Source: Cylindrotheca closterium | Lineage: Eukaryota > Bacillariophyta > Bacillariophyceae > Bacillariales > Bacillariaceae | Assembly: GCA_933822405.4 (NCBI GenBank) | Contig: CAKOGP040001936.1 | Coordinates: 124,001 to 188,000 of the forward strand | Direction of reading: 5' to 3' | DNA length: 64,000 nucleotides | Shown: positions 1 to 9,053 of the stretch, one piece after another | How positions within the stretch are numbered: position 1 is the stretch's first letter | How the letters are laid out: each line of letters opens with the position of its first letter | Made by a program: the position numbers and the translations under genes | Notes under the pieces: generated by a model | What the model was told of the DNA's origin: nothing | Seen by the model: only the letters and a program-made list of their open reading frames with translations | Databases searched by the model: none

Positions 1-378
1 TGAATTCAATCTCAGTCGATAAACTGGGCATCATTGCCTGGGCGCATCGACAACAACTTTTGACGGTCGAAGGCCGTTCGGCCTTTGTCCGTCTGTACCA
101 CAATGTAGTCAAAGAAATCGAACAGTGTGCCTGCGGTCTACGTTGGAATATTATATTTCATATAAAAGATTTTCCGCCACGCTACTAGTAAATTTTGTCC
201 GTGGAGGGTTCGTGAAGGTTTCGTGAAGAGTTGGTGAAATTAAAATTCCTCCCGTCATTGTTTTTGGTTTTCGCAAGGCACCCATCACACAAGCGGACTA
301 CCATCCCACCAACGCGCAAACAAGCGGACTACCTCCCCACTACTAGCCCCCTTTGCACTTCCACAGTATTTTGGTGAG
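1..378. other. Non-coding flank of recombinase relic
   Basis: I see no gene here. The stretch around 210-241 carries repeated GTGAAG/GTTGGTGAAAT words that resemble those at 2185-2233 on the far side of the recombinase relic, so it may contain the left edge of that element. A short open frame on the minus strand (285-581) overlaps the recombinase and is a shadow. Confidence 0.5.
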
Positions 379-1780
379 ATGAAAAAGCTCCGAGGAACGA
401 TTCTAAGAAAAGATCCCTCCAAAGGATTCCCCACCAACCTCAACAAGAAGAAGCAGCACAAAATAACCACAAAAGAGCAACATAAACAAAGTCTTCTAAG
501 AATTGAAGAGGTAACAGCAGATTTATGTCGCAGGCGTGGTACCTCAACCGATCCCAAGCCAATTACACAAGGCCAAGACACGGGTCAGAGTTCTGTGAGT
601 TGCAAAGATTCAACCCTCCAACGCTACATGTCTGATTGGAAATCGTTCCTGAAGTTTCTCATCCTCATAGAGGACTACGAATCAGCCATACTGCTCCACC
701 AGGTCAAGTGTCCAGCAGAACCCCCACCAGTGCCCTTGTGAGCGCTGTGGCCTATATCAGATACCACTCACTAGTCCCAGGGACAATTATCAACAAGCTA
801 GGATTTGAAGAGCCTTTCACATATGGCCCAAACCACACAGTGCTCAAAGCCATTGGCGGCTGGACCAGCCAAAGCACTGTGGGTCTCTTTGCCACTTCTT
901 TATCAAGGCTCCACAACTATTATGACACAACCAAAGGCGAATACATGGAGCAATGCGCAGGTTGCCAAAGCTTACCTATTGAGCAAATCCGACAAGGACA
1001 TACATGCAATCTTCATTCAGGTCATAATCGGTATTGGAGGTGTGGCAACGTGGCTAAAAGCAAAAAATTCCTTGATAATATTATCCAGTGCAAGAAATAT
1101 GCCCAAGACGAAAACCACCACCGTTACACCATCGGTTTCCTCCCAGCCGAACTTCGGAACATCAGAGATCACCTCATTGCCCAGAACTCCCTTCCTCATC
1201 TAATGCTTTGGACAATGATGATCCTGGCTTCCAGAATGTACCTCCGTGTGGAGGAGGTGCGATCACTCAAGGTTGAAGACTTTCTGTGGAAATACTTTGT
1301 CATCCGCAACAACAAAGTAACCTCCCTCATGGTGAAGGTTAAGGGCAAAAGGGACAAGGGACCTGTCAACCTTCTCATTTGAGATGACGATGAGTGTCCA
1401 GAACTATCTGCTGTCCGCCCCTTGCTGCTATATATATGGCCATCTCTGGTAGGAAGAGCGGTTATCTCTTCCCCCAACTTGAACAGATCAAGGATGAATC
1501 CCCCACCGAAAAATACCCATACGCCAACATGCTCAGCGACATGGCGATTTTATACATAGACATCCTCGGTAAACTGCTGGTAAATGAAGATGGAACAACA
1601 ATGTCATTTGGGACCCATTCCTTGAGGAAGACTGCATACTTGTTGGCATACTGGATGATAAAGACAAATCCCCTTGGTTTGCAGAGTCGAATCGAAGCAC
1701 ACCATGTTCTGCCCGTTGAGGAAACAGCATCCATGTACAATGACGCTAGGCACAAGAGCACCAAAATGAGTCAGATCTAA
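379..1780 (+). pseudogene. Degenerate tyrosine recombinase, Crypton-like
   Basis: This is the relic of a tyrosine recombinase of the kind carried by Crypton-like elements in stramenopiles. Three pieces in different frames align end to end: 379 to about 720 in frame 1, about 720-1382 in frame 3, and about 1440-1780 in frame 2. The second piece contains the first catalytic Arg region (LRVEEVRSLKVEDF, about 1240-1281). It then reaches a stop at 1380-1382, followed in frame by DDDECPELSAVRPLLLYI, so the stop probably replaced a Trp. The third piece carries GYLFP and the H-x-x-R box (GTHSLRKTAYLL, about 1612-1647). A tyrosine nucleophile is not certain; YNDARH near 1737 is the nearest candidate. 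At least two frameshifts and one nonsense codon mean it is inactive unless the assembly is wrong. Family assignment rests on motif recognition only. Confidence 0.65.
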
Positions 1781-2452
1781 CTTCAGGAAGCTCCAGCCTT
1801 ATTTCAGTTGAATCTCTCAAGTGAGAACCCATTACCAAACAAGGCCGGTCCGTACCTACCCATCTATGTCAACTTCCCAGATTCAGTATTGGCGGTGATA
1901 GACTCCACAGGTCTGTCCTGAGGACACAATAAAAAGACCTTGCCAGAAGTGGCAGAATGGTATGTTCACACCATATTGAAAATACCAATTCACTGTAATT
2001 TGGATGGACACGTTCGCGAAATGTGTAAGACAGCCCAGTCCCACAGATTGATTTTGTTGATAAAGATTTTGTTGATGAAGTGTCATGGGACAAAAGAATG
2101 ACAGTATGGTACCGGATGACATTGTGGCGGACCGTGTCCAGACAAATTGGGTTTGAGCCAAAACACTAAGGTAGGTCCAATGATTTGGTGAACAGTTGGT
2201 GAAATTTGAAATGTTGGTGAACAGTTGGTGAAAATTTGGGTCACGTAGAAATCCTACCAGTGAACAAGCACAAAAAAGTTGAGATAGACATTCTTCCGCG
2301 CGTCAGACAGAGACTGATGACTGACTGACGAGCGATCAGGAGTTAGCGATATTGAGTCAAGAATAATAGATTGGATTGAGAGTGAGTGAGTAAGTTAGTA
2401 AGTGGGTCGTATCTGCCTGGTACCGGTATGGTACTACTCCAGAAGTCGTTCA
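1781..2452. other. Gap between the two mobile elements
   Basis: No gene is supported; two minus-strand frames at 1869-2161 have no recognisable domain. The gap holds the tandem TTGGTGAA repeat at 2185-2233, degenerate GAGT/GACT-rich simple sequence at about 2305-2400, and a TACCGGTA palindrome near 2420. This is the insertion site flank of the LTR element. Confidence 0.5.
2185..2233 (+). repeat. Tandem 20-bp repeat, possible element end
   Basis: TTGGTGAACAGTTGGTGAAA occurs at 2185-2204 and again at 2214-2233, a 29-base period. The core AGTTGGTGAAAT is also present at 229-240, upstream of the recombinase relic. This may mark terminal direct repeats of the Crypton-like element. Confidence 0.5.
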
Positions 2453-2457
2453 GTCAG
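2453..2457 (+). repeat. Target site duplication, left
   Basis: GTCAG immediately precedes the TG of the left LTR and is repeated immediately after the CA of the right LTR (4947-4951). A 5-bp duplication is typical of LTR retrotransposon integration and fixes both element boundaries. Confidence 0.9.
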
Positions 2458-2616
2458 TGTAATGACCTTGGAGTGACCTTGGAACTAGATTAGACCCTTT
2501 GGAGGTACAGACATAGCTTTAGGCCTAACTCTCACGTCACTCCTTTCTGTGGCTTTCTGAGAGACTCTATAACTTTTGTTGTGACCCATTCCTATCTCTT
2601 CTTCTAGGCTGGTTCA
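2458..2616 (+). repeat. Left LTR (159 bp)
   Basis: It starts TGTAATGACC and ends GGCTGGTTCA. It matches the right LTR across its full length except for one T/A substitution near its start and the absence of CCGGTA before GGCT at 2606/2607. The LTR is short for this superfamily. Confidence 0.92.
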
Positions 2617-2710
2617 CTATTCGAATAGCCATAAGGCTTAGATTGAAGACTACAAGAGTATACTCTCACACACACAAGCAATTGCCGTTTGATTTGATCG
2701 CGAAACCTCG

Positions 2711-3691
2711 ATGCTTGCAGATTTACAACAAGTTTTACACTCCAGTCCTTTTTCTACAATAGCTTCTATGCACATGCTCCGTCAAACCATCATTGTCAAT
2801 GAGGGCGACTCTCCATTGGCATACAAGTCCAGGGAAGTCACTAATCCAGTGATGCAGTATGTCAGTTTTTTCGACAACAACTTTGAGCGCAAGCAAAAGG
2901 TTGAAGTTTGGAATGGTGCAAGTGGAAAGAATGTTGAACCACTCCTCAGGTCCATTCAATCCTTTTGCAACATTGCTTCAGAGTGGGGACTCAATCAGGG
3001 TCATCAAAAGAAGGCCTTGTTCAAGCAATTCCTCACTGCTGAACCGCACATGACCTATCAGAGAATTTCTGATACTCATGGGAACTCAGTTCAGGACTTT
3101 GAAGACTCTGTCAATGAGTTCATTTGCGAATACACTGGTGAAAATCCCAAGTATCAGGCGAACATGTATCTCTTTGATACTTCCAATCACATTCGCAAAC
3201 TGTATAATACAGAAATTGGAATTCACGCAAATTGCTTGAAAACCCTATTTATGTATCACGATATGCTTCCTGGAAATTGTTCCAACGTGAACGATGAAAA
3301 CGATCCGGCTCAAATCCGGAAGGGAAAGCTGGCACTGTTTTGCTCCTTTCCAATTGATTGGCAGGGAGATTTTATCAATTCGCGAAATGATCCGGCGAAC
3401 AACGATAATATTATGTGGAAAGATGTTGTCAGTTGGATGACACATAAGAAAAGAACAGTGGACAGAAAGAAGCTTATGCGGGAGAGTTCTCAACGTCAAA
3501 CTCCACCTGGTAATTGCACAGGCAACACTATTATCAAGAAGATCAGCAACAATGGAATGATCAATTCAACTTTGAACAGGAAGCATATTATCCTGAAGAA
3601 CAGGAGGCGCAGGAACATTTTTTCTATGATGAGGATTCGCCATTTTCCTTTCATGAAGAGCATTACTGACCCACAACTACTCGTAAACTAA
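2711..3691 (+). CDS. Gag-like ORF of LTR element
   Basis: A 326-residue intact ORF is the first one downstream of the left LTR, which is the position of gag. It contains a central region (VEVWNGASGKNVEPLL, about residue 60) and a basic C-terminus. No CCHC zinc knuckle is visible. Function as a capsid/nucleocapsid protein is inferred from position, not from a recognised domain. The C-terminal 50 residues are unusually rich in Arg, Ile and Asn and may be out-of-frame read-through after a frameshift that also removed the start of pol. Confidence 0.6.
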   Translation: MLADLQQVLHSSPFSTIASMHMLRQTIIVNEGDSPLAYKSREVTNPVMQYVSFFDNNFERKQKVEVWNGASGKNVEPLLRSIQSFCNIASEWGLNQGHQKKALFKQFLTAEPHMTYQRISDTHGNSVQDFEDSVNEFICEYTGENPKYQANMYLFDTSNHIRKLYNTEIGIHANCLKTLFMYHDMLPGNCSNVNDENDPAQIRKGKLALFCSFPIDWQGDFINSRNDPANNDNIMWKDVVSWMTHKKRTVDRKKLMRESSQRQTPPGNCTGNTIIKKISNNGMINSTLNRKHIILKNRRRRNIFSMMRIRHFPFMKSITDPQLLVN

Positions 3692-3917
3692 CAGGGCTTC
3701 CTAAGCTTCCTAAGCTTCCTAATCCATTTCTGGAACCTGATTTGTCTTCGTTTCTTTCAGCATAGGGAAAATTTGATGATGAAGATGGTCCAATGACTAA
3801 AGATGAGAAAGAGTTTCTTTTGAATGATTCTTTGCTTCGTATACCTACACCACTCTATGGAGGATTCGATAAGAAAAAAGAGACTTTCACCTACATCATT
3901 GGTGATTTGGAAGACAA

Positions 3918-4640
3918 TTGGAGGACGCGTTGACTTGTATTGATCCCGTGACAAACCTCACTGAACTTGCTTTCATCAAGAATAAAACTGCAGCACACGT
4001 GGCAAATGTGTTCGAAATGCTGTGGTTGTTGCGATATCCAAGACCACCATACAAATGTATTCACGATCAAGGAGGCGAATTCATTGGCGAAGCCTTTCAA
4101 GCGAAACTTGCTACTTGGGGAATCCATGATGGCGGAACCACTAGCAAGAATGCGACTGCAAATGCGATCTGTGAACAAATGCATTTGACAGTGGCAAACA
4201 TTTTGCGAACCAGATACAACAATGCTGCTCCAAACTTTCAAGTCGCTGTTGAAGAAATCAAGCGAGCTCTTGCTGCTTGCAATCATGCAATGAGATGTGC
4301 TGTATCGACAGCATTGATGAACAATACTCCTGGTGAGACTGTGTTTCATTGTGACATGCTACTAAACATTCCTGTGATTGTCGATCTACTTTCTATGCAG
4401 CAAAAGAGACAGTAAAAGATCAATGAAAACTTGAGGAGACAGAACGCAAAGCGAAAAGAATTTGATTACAGAATTGGTGGAGAAGTTTTGATCAAGAATA
4501 CTGATGGAAGGAAGATGGATCCGAAGTGCAGAGGTCCCTATCCTATTACAAATGTTTACACTAATGGTACAGTGGAAATTCAGCGCACAGATGCGATCCG
4601 TGAGAGGATCAACATCAGACGGCTTGTGCCGTTCCGTTGA
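3918..4640 (+). pseudogene. Integrase remnant (DDE core plus GPY/F module)
   Basis: The first frame (3918-4415) carries TCIDPVTNLTEL, then HDQGGEFIGEAF with the second catalytic Asp, and NATANAICEQMH with the catalytic Glu. The strand with the first catalytic Asp would lie upstream of 3918 and is out of frame or deleted. After a stop at 4413-4415 the frame continues at 4431-4640 with GGEVLIKNTDGRKMDPKCRGPY and PITNV, a GPY/F-like C-terminal domain found in Ty3/gypsy integrases. The missing first Asp and internal stop make it non-functional. Confidence 0.8.
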
Positions 4641-4770
4641 GTCTATTGGACGATATGCTTGTATCGCCCATTGCGTCAAGAACCACCTCTGAAGTTGAAT
4701 GGAGAATCAAGTGGATGTAAGGGCGCCTTGTGACTTTTAGTGTATGATCAATCGACTGGCTCTGATCATA

Positions 4771-4781
4771 GAAGGGAAGAG
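4771..4781 (+). other. Polypurine tract
   Basis: GAAGGGAAGAG directly abuts the right LTR and is the expected plus-strand primer of reverse transcription. Confidence 0.75.
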
Positions 4782-4946
4782 TGTAATGACCTAGGAGTGA
4801 CCTTGGAACTAGATTAGACCCTTTGGAGGTACAGACATAGCTTTAGGCCTAACTCTCACGTCACTCCTTTCTGTGGCTTTCTGAGAGACTCTATAACTTT
4901 TGTTGTGACCCATTCCTATCTCTTCTTCTACCGGTAGGCTGGTTCA
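4782..4946 (+). repeat. Right LTR (165 bp)
   Basis: It is identical to the left LTR except for one substitution and an extra CCGGTA at 4931-4936, which turns the local sequence into TACCGGTA, the palindrome scattered through the intergenic DNA of this window. Confidence 0.92.
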
Positions 4947-4951
4947 GTCAG
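4947..4951 (+). repeat. Target site duplication, right
   Basis: GTCAG, identical to 2453-2457. Confidence 0.9.
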
Positions 4952-5931
4952 TCGTAGGTAATTTTCCTGACCGGTACCACCACGGTACAGTACCAATACC
5001 TTGTACCGGTACAGGCAGGTCCCGCCGGTACAGAAGCAGCGCAACTTTGAGCAATACTTTTGTTTCACGTGTCACTTCAAGCTCCTCGTCCTCGCGCTTC
5101 TCATTTTTTGGAGATCCAAAAGCGCCCCTACCGGTACCTGAGAAGCGCACAGATCAAACGCTAATATCGGGGAAACACCAGAAGTGTTCAAAAAACGTCC
5201 GATGGAAGATTGAGGGAAAACGACTTCACTGGTACATATATATTATTGGTACCGGGTACAGTACAAGTACGTGTACAATATATAATATGTCCCCATCTCT
5301 GATAGGACACGACCGGTTACAATATCAATCGACCAGAAACTATCGAAGTAGCCATTCGACCCTTAAACGGGCCCGAAAAGTATTTTCTGTTGCGATCGAC
5401 ACGGCATTCATTTTTATTGAGTCAGTGCCTGTGGTACTCGCGGAAGGAATGTGAACAACTCGCCAGATTATAGTTCATTCTAGCGCTACCCGAAAGCAAT
5501 CAAGATGCTACCATACGAGCCTTAAATGTACTCTTCAAGGAGTTTTGGTTCGCATCGGGAGTGAAAGCGAACATAGCCTTTTCCACTTTGCAGGATAAAG
5601 ACCGGTGAGAGAACTTCTTCGTAATTGAATGTCCTCCGGTTTTCAATTCACGTCCAGAAACACCCAGATCAGACTGGAGGACACTTATGGAGCATCGCTC
5701 GATTTGGGTCACGAGGTCTTATGACAACCATCTCAAACCCGTTGAAGAAGCGCCGAGTGCAAAGAACTCTCTACACACGACGAGCTCAAGATTGGAAATG
5801 TCCATTCTACAGGAGCATTACAAGTACCAGCGTGTTTGTTCGCTTTCTGTTCACAATTTCAATCATCCAACTCCTGAAAAAAATTTCCATTTTCACTTTC
5901 AAGTCAAGTGCCATACACACAATCTTCAAAC
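4952..5931. other. Gap upstream of first kinase
   Basis: No gene is recognised. The left part (about 4967-5035, 5130 and 5245-5280) is a cluster of GGTACC/TACCGGTA words. Short open frames at 5047-5454 and 5625-5966 show no domain and run through the palindromes. The last 100 bases are a pyrimidine-rich leader for the kinase gene. Confidence 0.5.
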
Positions 5932-7086
5932 ATGGCGCTTTTACAAAAACCCCTGATACACTGTGACCCCTTCGGAGAGCCCTCTGAGCCTTGCATTCAG
6001 CAATGGCCGGCTCATCTAGCCAAAGATGTAGCCGATATCATCCACAAAGACGTGGTTGATACTTTGAGCCAATCTAGATTAACTCCCACAACTGATGGTA
6101 TTCAACTCGTTCAGCGACAGGACATTGCCCGCGTTGAGCGAGTTCTTGGATCTGGTGCATTTTCACAAGTCTCGAGTGTGATAACGCGAGATGGTAGGCG
6201 GTATGCTTGCAAGCACCTGCAGCAAAGATTGATGGATCAACCCAATGATTTCCGAACGGCTGCAGTGGAGCTTGTATATGAAGCTCACATGCTATCTTCA
6301 TTTGATCATCCAAACATTCTGAAAATTAGAGGATGGGCTCACAACGGCGTTGCTTCGTTCGCAGAAGGCTGGAACGATTCATTCTTTCTCATGCTGGACG
6401 TGTTAGATGAAACTTTGGACATGCGCATTGAACGGTGGTACCGAGAGCAGCAAGATGGTATGTGGGCCATGATGGCCTCTCCATCTTCAGCAGCTCAGCA
6501 AATGGAAGCGCGACATCTCGAAAAGCTGAGAATCATGAACGAGCTTGCATCTGCATTGGATTACATTCACCAGCGTGGTGTTATCTTCAGAGATGCTAAG
6601 CCTCAGAACATTGGTTTCCTTGGAGACCGTGTTCAGCTGTTTGATTTTGGTTTGAGTCGTGAGCTTCCGTTGCTTGACACATCGGCACAGTTCGAAATGT
6701 CTGGGAAGGTTGGTACACTACGGTATATGGCTCCTGAAGTCGCAACGAACAAACCATATGGTGTGTCTGCTGATGTATACTCTTGGGCAATGGTCTCTTA
6801 TGAGATTTTGTCTTTGGTGAAGCCGTTTGATGGATGGACCAGGGAGATGCACGCGAGCTTTGTGTGCCTGCAGGGTCAGAGACCTGATATGGTGCATTGC
6901 AACCAGCCGATTCCTGTGGAAGTTCAGGTCCTTCTGGAACACTCCTGGAATACAACTCCATCGATGAGACCACAGCTATCCCAAATAATGAATCAGCTGG
7001 ATTATTTGATGGCGTGTCAGGTTCAGAAAGTTCAAGATCAACAGATCCAAATGAACATTGCTAGACAGTTGGAGTCGGAAATTCAA
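5932..7086 (+). repeat. Left arm of kinase inverted repeat
   Basis: These 1155 bases match 15581-16735 reverse-complemented without indels. I count six substitutions, all between 5932 and 6189; positions 6190-7086 (897 bases) appear identical. Identity stops abruptly at both ends. Confidence 0.93.
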
Positions 7087-7260
7087 CAGCAACAACAACT
7101 CGTGCACACTTTGGCACCGCCACAGCCACTGATTCATATTGATTTGAACAGCTACATTGCACGACCAGCTCTGAGAAAGCTAGCTCGAAAGAATTCTTTT
7201 GACTCAATTGAGACGATTGAAACTACAACTTTGAGCATCGAGAGCGAAGACTTCTATTAG
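5932..7260 (+). CDS. Serine/threonine protein kinase, copy 1
   Basis: This encodes a 442-residue protein kinase. The glycine loop is LGSGAFSQVSSV (about residue 73), the VAIK lysine is YACKHL, the catalytic loop is IFRDAKPQN, then DFGLSREL and GTLRYMAPEVATNKPYG. The catalytic loop has FRD in place of HRD, while the Asp, Lys and Asn are kept, so the enzyme should be active. The C-terminal tail is Gln-rich and ends in acidic residues. I chose the ATG at 5932 because it matches the start of copy 2; an upstream GTG frame has no support. The first 1155 bases are nearly identical to the inverted gene at 15437-16735. The substrate and pathway are unknown. Confidence 0.9.
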   Translation: MALLQKPLIHCDPFGEPSEPCIQQWPAHLAKDVADIIHKDVVDTLSQSRLTPTTDGIQLVQRQDIARVERVLGSGAFSQVSSVITRDGRRYACKHLQQRLMDQPNDFRTAAVELVYEAHMLSSFDHPNILKIRGWAHNGVASFAEGWNDSFFLMLDVLDETLDMRIERWYREQQDGMWAMMASPSSAAQQMEARHLEKLRIMNELASALDYIHQRGVIFRDAKPQNIGFLGDRVQLFDFGLSRELPLLDTSAQFEMSGKVGTLRYMAPEVATNKPYGVSADVYSWAMVSYEILSLVKPFDGWTREMHASFVCLQGQRPDMVHCNQPIPVEVQVLLEHSWNTTPSMRPQLSQIMNQLDYLMACQVQKVQDQQIQMNIARQLESEIQQQQQLVHTLAPPQPLIHIDLNSYIARPALRKLARKNSFDSIETIETTTLSIESEDFY

Positions 7261-7463
7261 ATGTAGTCTTCACCTTAGTAACAACTAGAATAGAGAATAG
7301 AACCAATCCAATCTAGATGTAGTTGGAACACTGTAGGAACTGAAGCTTTCATGTTGAATGCCAAGATAGTTATATTTTATACACAAGCTACTTTTATCCA
7401 CTACTGTGATCTGTACTTTGGATTGATTAGTTGCGTTGCTTGTCGAGTTGAGGACTATGTATA

Positions 7464-7940
7464 CTATTCTCCAGGCCATGTCAAAAACATTGCATTCTCT
7501 ACAGTATACATTCGAGCCGTACAATTATATGCCATCATGTCATTCCCTCTTATCATGTTGCCCGCATCACAGTTCAATGGAGAGTCTGCATCTGGATCGC
7601 TCAACAACGCAAGAATTGCCCGGCAAGCGGCTTGAATTCCCCAAGCAGGGCTCCACTCCTTCTTCAGAATATCCAAGCAGACATCACCTGTTCGAAAGTG
7701 AACATTTGGATGAAACACTCTGGTCATGAATTGTATCGATGGAGGCGCCAGAGGGTAGTCATTGCTACAATCAATGGACAGCTGAAAGATGCCGCTTTCA
7801 TATGGAGTCTCTGAAGGACCACGAAGCAAAGCTGACCATTTTAATATATTCTCGGAGTCAGGTATCAAGTAAATATATGGATCCTTCTTGTTCCGTTCCA
7901 GATTTTGTAGTTCCTTTCGCAGTCTCTTGGAAGCTTGCAT
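7464..7940 (-). CDS. PEX4: Ubiquitin-conjugating enzyme E2, PEX4-like
   Basis: This is a 158-residue UBC-fold E2. The start MQASKRLRKEL, the HPNVHF motif, the active-site Cys in GDVCLDIL (residue 88) and the run SPAWGIQAACRAILALL followed by DSPLNCDAGN match the peroxisomal E2 PEX4 as known from plants. PEX4 mono-ubiquitinates the import receptor PEX5 on the peroxisomal membrane so that it can be recycled. The ATG at 7940 is chosen because plant PEX4 also begins MQAS; the open frame extends 17 codons upstream to a GTG without an ATG. It is divergent from the plastid protein gene at 8123, with about 180 bases between the starts, suggesting a shared promoter region. Confidence 0.87.
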   Translation of the reverse strand: MQASKRLRKELQNLERNKKDPYIYLIPDSENILKWSALLRGPSETPYESGIFQLSIDCSNDYPLAPPSIQFMTRVFHPNVHFRTGDVCLDILKKEWSPAWGIQAACRAILALLSDPDADSPLNCDAGNMIRGNDMMAYNCTARMYTVENAMFLTWPGE

Positions 7941-8122
7941 GACTCTGTATTTTTGTTTTTCGCCTTTGCTTGTTGAGGCGGCAGGTATCACATCCGGGTA
8001 TCACCCGGAATACTGCTGTGTGGAGTTATGTACGTCAGCTCTGCGACCGCCGACTATGCAATGAAAAAGAAGACAACGAGATCTGCACAGAAATACTCAT
8101 TTACCAACATAAATAAAATACA

Positions 8123-8590
8123 ATGGCTCGTAGACTACTCGCCTTCCTTCTCTTGGCTATTTTCGCTGCATCTTCGAATGCTTTTGTTCAACCAAGAGCA
8201 GCAGGTTCCATCTCTCAGAGCACAGCAGCACCTCCATCAGTGACTGCTCTCTTCGAGAGACAGTGGAATTTCAACGAGGGACAAAGCCCATGGGGTTTGA
8301 AGAAGAATGCTGAAATCTGGAATGGACGTGTGTCTCAGGTATGCTTTCAGTTGCGAAAGAGCTGATAATTTCCGCTCTTTACTTTTTGCTAATTATCTGC
8401 TTGTTTCTTGAAATAGATGGCCTTTGTCTGGGTTTTCTTGCAAGAGTTGATTACTGGAAAGGGAGTCGTCCAAGGAATCCAAGAAGGGGATTTTTTCTTC
8501 GTTGCAAACGCTGGCCTCTTTGGTGTTTCACTTCTTGCGCTTACAGTCTGGCTAGCTATCAAGGGTGACAACGACTACACTAAAGAATAA
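8123..8590 (+). CDS. One-helix LHC-superfamily plastid protein (HLIP/OHP type)
   Basis: Two exons, 8123-8338 and 8417-8590, with a 78-base GT-AG intron, give 129 residues. Residues 1-20 are a signal peptide ending SSNA-FVQP, the cleavage pattern of stramenopile plastid targeting, followed by a Ser/Ala-rich transit peptide. The mature part has the chlorophyll-binding signature AEIWNGRVSQMAFVWVFL (helix 1 of LHC proteins, with Glu, Asn and Arg), and a second hydrophobic stretch near the C-terminus (LFGVSLLALTVWLAI). The intron falls just before the Met of the helix. Such proteins usually act in photoprotection or in photosystem and chlorophyll assembly. The exact subgroup (HLIP, OHP1 or OHP2) is not settled. 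Confidence 0.82.
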
Positions 8591-9053
8591 GCAGATGAAA
8601 AACTCAACAAAAATGTATCCTTAAACTTTAATAGAAAAACTGGCTACAATTTGTTCAATATTTTGTGTTTCAATTGGGACAAGTACAAGTCTTTCTTCTT
8701 CCCTTTTGAGGGCAGAAACTTGTGCTACATAGGTACTCTTGGTGCTGCTATTCTAACAAAACACTACAGTAGTACAGTATTTATTTTGATTTGATATACC
8801 GGTACCGGTACCGGGTATCGTACCAGGTACCAGTACCAGCGTACTGTAGTACCGGTACACTACCTGGTACCGGTACCACCAGGCACCGTACCGGTACTTG
8901 AACTGGTCCATTGTTTTCGTGACTTAAACAGTACAGGACTGAGCGCGTGTCGTTCCTCCTTTTGAGAAAGTTCGTTAGAAAATGGAATTGACTTCCAACC
9001 GTCTCACAAAATCGTACCATTTTAGTCTTTGCAACGGCCAAATGTTGATCACC
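8591..9053. other. Intergenic, GGTACC palindrome cluster
   Basis: There is no gene. Positions 8796-8900 form the densest block of GGTACC, TACCGGTA and CCGGTACC words in the window. The rest is A/T-rich 3' flank of the plastid protein gene and the leader of the next gene. Confidence 0.6.
8796..8900. repeat. GGTACC/TACCGGTA palindrome cluster
   Basis: About 105 bases consist mostly of overlapping ACCGGTAC, GGTACC and CAGTACC words separated by a few bases. Equivalent clusters lie near 4970-5030, 17290-17535, 51068-51215 and 61128-61260. Confidence 0.8.

Larger units (their letters stand above)
2458..4946 (+). mobile_element. LTR retrotransposon, Ty3/gypsy-like, internally deleted
   Basis: The element has two LTRs (159 and 165 bp), TG...CA ends, a GTCAG target duplication on both sides and a purine tract (4771-4781) directly before the right LTR. 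The interior holds a gag-like ORF and then an integrase core with a C-terminal GPY/F-type module, which places it near Ty3/gypsy. I find no protease, reverse transcriptase or RNase H between about 3690 and 3918, so a large piece of pol has been lost. The element is therefore non-autonomous. The LTRs differ by one substitution and one 6-base indel, so the insertion is fairly young. I could not identify a convincing primer binding site after the left LTR. Confidence 0.9.

Noticed and set aside
2185..2233. CRISPR-like array
   Set aside because: Only two repeat units with a 9-base spacer, in a eukaryotic mobile-element context.
7464..7991. GTG start for the PEX4-like E2
   Set aside because: ATG 7940 gives MQAS as in plant PEX4; the 17 codons upstream add nothing conserved.
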